This document shows positions 4,992 through 8,401 of a stretch of DNA of 8,401 nucleotides, one piece after another. Within the stretch, counting starts at the first letter, position 1. Each line of letters opens with the position of its first letter. Both the position numbers and the translations under genes were made by a program. The stretch is from CAYVBE01 sp964448935 (lineage in GTDB: Bacteria; Planctomycetota; Brocadiia; SM23-32): the NCBI GenBank assembly GCA_964448935.1, contig CAYVBE010000186.1, forward strand, positions 1 to 8,401. The letters run 5' to 3'. The notes under the pieces were generated by a model. The model ran no database searches. It saw only the letters and a program-made list of their open reading frames with translations, and was not told the DNA's origin.

Positions 4992-6653
4992 ATGGTGCTG
5001 TTGAGTGGAGTGAAGGTACGGATGACGTCGGCGGCCGCGGTGGCGGTGCTGCTTCTGTGCTCTGCCGGCGCCCTCGATGCGGCCGGTGAGCCGGTCGCGA
5101 AGATCAATGCGAGCCTGACGCGGGGCGAGGCGCCGCTTTCTGTGATGTTCGACGCGCTCAAGAGCGCCCCCGGCGATGGGGAAATCGTGCGGTACGACTG
5201 GGACTTCGGCGACGAATCGCCACACAACCCGCGCTTCGAGCACGGATGGCTGGCGGCGCACCGGTTCGAGAGGCCCGGCACGTATCCCGTGGAACTGACG
5301 GTGCATGATTCGTCGGGCGCTTCGGCAGAGGTGACCGTCGAGGTGACGGTCGTGCCGCCGGCGGGGCCGGTCTATTACTTCTCCTCCAGCGAGGGCGACG
5401 ACAGCCGGACCTCGGAGCAGGCGCGGGATCCGCAGACTCCCTGGAAGAGCTTCGAGATGCTGAAGACCGCGGTGCGGACCGCCAGGCCGGGCACGCGGCT
5501 CCTGCTCAAACGCGGGGACACATTTCCGGGATCGAACGTGGAGTTCTGGCGGCGGGATCTACCCGTAGACAGCGCGAGGCCCATCGTGGTCGGCGCCTAC
5601 GGCGAAGGGCCCAAACCCGTCATCCGGTGCACATCGGGGGCCCTGTTCAGACCCACCATTGACGGCGTGGTGCTGCAGGACCTGAACTGCCAGGGAGGCG
5701 GCACGGCACAGCGGGCCGTCTTCACGCGCGGCGGCGGGCCGACGACGGTGAACCACCTGGTGCTGCGACGTTTGACCATCGAGGGCTTCAGGACGGGCAT
5801 CTTTCCGGGCGGCGGAGGGCACGAGCCGAACCGGTTCATCTTCCTGGAGGAGTGCGTGGTCCGGAACAACGGCAACTGGGGCTGGCTGGGCGGCGCCGGC
5901 GATCACATGGTGATCCGCCACTGCACGTTCGCCCATAACGGCACCAGCGCGAAGTACCAGCACAACATCTACTTCCGGGGCGACGCGTTCCTGATCAAGG
6001 ATAACGTCATCCACCAGGGGTCCGGGCTCGGCGTCAACACCCACTTCACCAGCGACACCATCATCCGGCGCAACTTCATTCACCACAACGGGACCGGCCC
6101 CGGCGGCGGCATCGGCATCTCGACCGGCGGCAAGACCGACGTCATCAAGCACGTGCTGGTGGAAGGGAACTACCTCTACCAGAACCTGCTCGGAATGTGG
6201 CTTTTGGGCACGGAAGGCCTCACGGTCCGCAACAACGTCTTTCACGGCCAGACCTCCAGGATCTTCGGCGGCATGAAGGGAATGGTCGGCACAAAGGTCT
6301 ATCACAATACGTTTTACGCCAACCAGAACAACATCTTCGACGGCTCAGGCCAGGGGCTGCGGGTGGTCAACAACATCTTCTCCCGCAACGCGCGGCTCAT
6401 CTACGCAGGAGAGGCCGTACGCAGCCATAATCTCTACCAGCGGGCCGTTCCGGAAGGCCAGGAGCAAGGTGCCCTGGTCGGCGACCCGCGGTTCGTGGAC
6501 GCGCAGAACGGGGACTTCCGTCTGCAGGCCGAAAGCCCGGCCGTGGACGGTGCCGCCCCGCTGCCCGTCCCCTTCGACTTCGCGGGCAAACCCCGCCCCA
6601 CAGGCAACGCCCCCGACATCGGCGCCCACGAATCCGGAGGCCCGGAAAACTGA
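4992..6653 (+). CDS. Secreted PKD-domain, right-handed beta-helix protein
   Basis: The 553-residue protein begins with a signal peptide: a hydrophobic stretch at about 11-31, with cleavage likely near ALDAAG. A PKD domain follows (about 34-122) with the signature YDWDFGDE (68-75) and PGTYPVELTV (95-104). The linker then leads to a right-handed parallel beta-helix (about 125-515) with recurring strand-turn units such as HLVLRRLTIEGF, HMVIRHCTFAHNG, FLIKDNVIHQG, TIIRRNFIHHNG, VLVEGNYLYQN and LTVRNNVFHG. The C-terminus PRPTGNAPDIGAHE (535-548) is a motif common at the ends of such proteins. The fold is shared by polysaccharide lyases, epimerases and non-enzymatic surface proteins; carbohydrate binding or cleavage is inferred and no catalytic residues could be assigned. 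Two starts are possible, 4992 (GAGGT upstream) and 5022 (GAAGG upstream); both keep the signal peptide. Confidence 0.87.
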   Translation: MVLLSGVKVRMTSAAAVAVLLLCSAGALDAAGEPVAKINASLTRGEAPLSVMFDALKSAPGDGEIVRYDWDFGDESPHNPRFEHGWLAAHRFERPGTYPVELTVHDSSGASAEVTVEVTVVPPAGPVYYFSSSEGDDSRTSEQARDPQTPWKSFEMLKTAVRTARPGTRLLLKRGDTFPGSNVEFWRRDLPVDSARPIVVGAYGEGPKPVIRCTSGALFRPTIDGVVLQDLNCQGGGTAQRAVFTRGGGPTTVNHLVLRRLTIEGFRTGIFPGGGGHEPNRFIFLEECVVRNNGNWGWLGGAGDHMVIRHCTFAHNGTSAKYQHNIYFRGDAFLIKDNVIHQGSGLGVNTHFTSDTIIRRNFIHHNGTGPGGGIGISTGGKTDVIKHVLVEGNYLYQNLLGMWLLGTEGLTVRNNVFHGQTSRIFGGMKGMVGTKVYHNTFYANQNNIFDGSGQGLRVVNNIFSRNARLIYAGEAVRSHNLYQRAVPEGQEQGALVGDPRFVDAQNGDFRLQAESPAVDGAAPLPVPFDFAGKPRPTGNAPDIGAHESGGPEN

Positions 6654-6666
6654 CCGCCGCGCCATG

Positions 6667-6749
6667 CCACTGCTATACGGAGTGGCTCATAGCAATGCAA
6701 CACCTTGCGAACCGCCACTCAGAGGTGGCGGAGTTGAAGAGAACTCCGC
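6667..6749. other. Cluster of mutually exclusive hairpins in a convergent spacer
   Basis: Within the 126-bp gap between two converging genes, two pairs of overlapping inverted repeats occur. CCACT (6667-6671)/AGTGG (6681-6685) competes with TGCTAT (6671-6676)/ATAGCA (6689-6694). CCGCCAC (6712-6718)/GTGGCGG (6725-6731) competes with GCGGAGTT (6728-6735)/AACTCCGC (6742-6749). No T run follows on either strand, so canonical intrinsic termination is not supported. A bidirectional, factor-dependent terminator or the scar of a mobile element are alternatives. Confidence 0.4.
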
Positions 6750-6779
6750 TGTGCGTATGCGACGTCTCTCTGGACCAAC

Positions 6780-8306
6780 TCAGTCTATGGCGCAGGCGCC
6801 GCAACTGACCAGGTAATGGGCGGTGCCATCGTAGCGAGCCGGATTTCGTGTGTGGTCCTTTTGCGACCCAGCCGGCACCCAGATAGCGAGCCCCTCTCGG
6901 CCCCTGGTCATCAGAACCCTATACTTATTCATGATATAGCGGCGCCTTCCTTCCCCACGAACGGCCTGCCACTGGTTCCCCCGAAACTGTTCGAAAGCCC
7001 ACTGGTCTTGGTACCTATCCCACTTGAGATCACCACCCCAGCAAAGACCCACAAAGTCGAGTTCGAGTCCTTGACACGTGTACTCGTTTGCGGGGACCTC
7101 CAAAGCATAGGAGGAGCGCACGTCTTGCCGGCCTTTGAGGTACCAGTACGCGATCTTTCTGCTATCTGTCGCCGTAAGCCTTTGCCCGAGTCCATAAGCC
7201 CGGAGACGTCTGGCTCCGGAAGTGGCCACGAGACCGCAACGGCGATGTCCTCTTGTGCGGTGCCTCAGCCATGTTTTCAGAGCTTGCAGAGAGCGCGTCA
7301 GAACGATGGGGTACGCGCCCAGCTCTGAGGCGAGATCCGCGGCCCCCTGCGCACTGCCACGCAGGACAAGGTCAACCCATTCCGCCAGTCGGGGTGACCT
7401 GTAACTGCGCATTGGCACGCGGAGCCGAAGTCGGTTATCAACGTGCTTTTCAATCCCCGAAGGAATGTCTCCAAGTTCCAACCGGCCAGTTGATTCCCCA
7501 CCCTCGAAGACAGCACTTGGCCCGTACACCTGCCAGCCCCTGCCACTCTCCGGCAGACCTCGCAGGGCCTGCCCCCATCCAGCAACGCCATTCTCACCAG
7601 AATTGATCTCTTGGCCACCTCCCACCAGCCCAATCAACGCGCACCAGTCCTCGTGACGTGCCATTAGGTCCAGCAAAATGGCAGGTTCGGAATCCTCACG
7701 TCCGAACTTACGTTCGCCCTGGCTGGTGTCCCAAGCGCGTTGAGCTTCGTCAAAGACGATCGCGTGTTCGTAAGGGGGGCTATCGTCTCCCAGGACGTAT
7801 TCCTTGAGGAAGTCGTTGATGTGTTGGATTCGAGCCCTGATATCTCGCCGGATATCTTTAAGATTCTGGTTACTCCGTCGTTTCTCATCTTGTGCGAGGG
7901 CTTCTCGGAGTACCACTACAAGGGAGGTATTTCCTGAAAGGTAGACAATGTCTCCGGCCGCGTCCACTCCGTTCGCCACCGCATCGTGCACCGCCTGGAG
8001 CCCAGCGAGGGTCTTTCCTGACCCCGGCACACCGGTCAGAAAGATGAGGCGCCTCCGATTCTCACTACGTGCCTCCCTCACGAGTTCAACCACACGTGCC
8101 GATGCTTCGTTCAAATTCGACGCATCGGCACGCGCGATTTCGCGCACGTCATGCCCCCGGAAAACCGATGTAGCTGCATCCACGATGTCTGGAACTGGTT
8201 TGTAGGGGGCTGAATCCCACTCTTCTATGGAGAGTTGGCCTTCTCCAATCTGAGCAGTCAGGTCACTCAGAAACGATGCAAGCTCCTTATGTCCCACAAG
8301 CTGCAC
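6780..8306 (-). CDS. DUF2075 (Schlafen-group-3-like) helicase, probably 5'-truncated
   Basis: The 508-residue ORF carries a P-loop helicase/ATPase core of the DUF2075 family (often full-length at about 650-700 residues). Seen are Walker A GVPGSGKT (92-99), SGNTSLV (124-130), Walker B AIVFDEAQRAW (182-192), LVGGGQEI (228-235), RSYRSP (300-305), a motif-V-like TCQGLELDFVG (410-420) and the C-terminal LMTRGREGLAIWVP (465-478). The protein begins in what is normally the linker before the helicase core (VGHKELASF ... WDSAPYKPVPDIVDAA), so the usual N-terminal domain of about 180 residues is missing. The start is uncertain: GTG at 8306-8304 or 8297-8295, neither with a strong ribosome binding site. 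The frame stays open for 15 further codons up to a TGA at 8354-8352. The gene is visibly less GC-rich than its neighbours, which suggests horizontal transfer. DUF2075 genes are often reported in accessory and defence-related regions; the function here is not known. Confidence 0.85.
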   Translation of the reverse strand: MQLVGHKELASFLSDLTAQIGEGQLSIEEWDSAPYKPVPDIVDAATSVFRGHDVREIARADASNLNEASARVVELVREARSENRRRLIFLTGVPGSGKTLAGLQAVHDAVANGVDAAGDIVYLSGNTSLVVVLREALAQDEKRRSNQNLKDIRRDIRARIQHINDFLKEYVLGDDSPPYEHAIVFDEAQRAWDTSQGERKFGREDSEPAILLDLMARHEDWCALIGLVGGGQEINSGENGVAGWGQALRGLPESGRGWQVYGPSAVFEGGESTGRLELGDIPSGIEKHVDNRLRLRVPMRSYRSPRLAEWVDLVLRGSAQGAADLASELGAYPIVLTRSLQALKTWLRHRTRGHRRCGLVATSGARRLRAYGLGQRLTATDSRKIAYWYLKGRQDVRSSYALEVPANEYTCQGLELDFVGLCWGGDLKWDRYQDQWAFEQFRGNQWQAVRGEGRRRYIMNKYRVLMTRGREGLAIWVPAGSQKDHTRNPARYDGTAHYLVSCGACAID

Positions 8307-8349
8307 TTCCGCGACGGACGCCCTGCCGTCAACGGACCAGTCTCCTGCT

Positions 8350-8388
8350 TGTCAAACGACAGTTATTCTTTCGGGTCGACGACAGTTA
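8350..8388. mobile_element. Possible transposon end with tandem transposase-binding-like repeats
   Basis: TGTCAAACGACAGTTA (8350-8365) is followed 23 bases on by GGTCGACGACAGTTA (8374-8388), sharing an exact 10-base ACGACAGTTA. A terminal TGT followed by spaced direct repeats is the arrangement found at the ends of Tn7/Tn5053-like and IS21-like elements whose transposases bind repeated sites. The adjacent minus-strand DUF2075 frame is open up to this point, and its in-frame stop (8352-8354) lies inside the putative terminus. The body of the element, its transposase and the other end would be beyond the window, so this remains a hypothesis. Confidence 0.3.
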
Positions 8389-8401
8389 GATTTCCCGATT
8401 T

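Noticed and set aside
4742..5281. N-terminal extension of the nitrilase frame to 5281
   Set aside because: It would overlap the divergent beta-helix gene and a repeat copy, and would bury the lipoprotein signal peptide in the interior.
5559..6305. Minus-strand open frame inside the beta-helix gene
   Set aside because: Its residues have no recognisable domain, while the plus strand has a signal peptide, a PKD domain and beta-helix repeats.
6788..6800. TGGCGCAGGCGCC resembling the left arm of the palindromic repeat at the DUF2075 3' end
   Set aside because: It encodes the last residues (CGACAID), which fit the recalled natural end of DUF2075 proteins, and the right arm is absent, so chance similarity is more likely.

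Overview
The window comes from a GC-rich Gram-negative bacterium. KdsB (Kdo activation for lipopolysaccharide), a lipoprotein with a lipobox, and a secreted PKD plus right-handed beta-helix protein all imply an outer-membrane organism. The mix of these genes with dense extragenic repeat tracts made of CTGCCGT/CGCCGTT units and GCCCTGAAAGGGC hairpins is most reminiscent of Planctomycetota or a neighbouring lineage such as Hydrogenedentota or Lentisphaerota. That assignment is inferred from recollection, not from a search.

Layout: 1-102 is a low-complexity repeat tract. At 181-1414 there is a probable two-gene operon, a degenerate dUTPase/dCTP-deaminase-fold protein followed by kdsB, separated by a hairpin that abuts the kdsB ribosome binding site. 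At 1415-1760 the spacer holds an inverted-repeat element and two copies of a palindromic repeat. At 1761-2870 lies an M24 (aminopeptidase P/creatinase fold) protein that has lost most of its metal ligands. At 2871-3619 is a 750-bp spacer of several repeat families, with a short AT-richer island containing a TATAAT box, a long stem and a T5 tract (a possible small RNA). At 3620-4741 on the minus strand is a nitrilase-superfamily lipoprotein whose last residues are encoded by the repeat. At 4742-4991 is a divergent spacer with another repeat copy. At 4992-6653 is the secreted PKD/beta-helix protein. At 6654-6779 is a hairpin-rich convergent spacer. At 6780-8306 on the minus strand is a DUF2075 (Schlafen-group-3-like) helicase that lacks the usual N-terminal domain. 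At 8350-8388, immediately upstream of it, are direct repeats that resemble a transposon end.

The genes look like ordinary chromosomal housekeeping and cell-envelope genes (kdsB and partner, M24, nitrilase, beta-helix protein) separated by expanding repeats. The DUF2075 gene is less GC-rich than the rest and looks foreign. No complete new system is demonstrable. The strongest leads are the apparent transposon-truncated DUF2075 gene at the right edge, the promoter-stem-T-tract island at 3324-3400, the repeat-derived C-terminus of the nitrilase, and two enzyme-fold proteins (dUTPase-like and M24) with eroded active sites.
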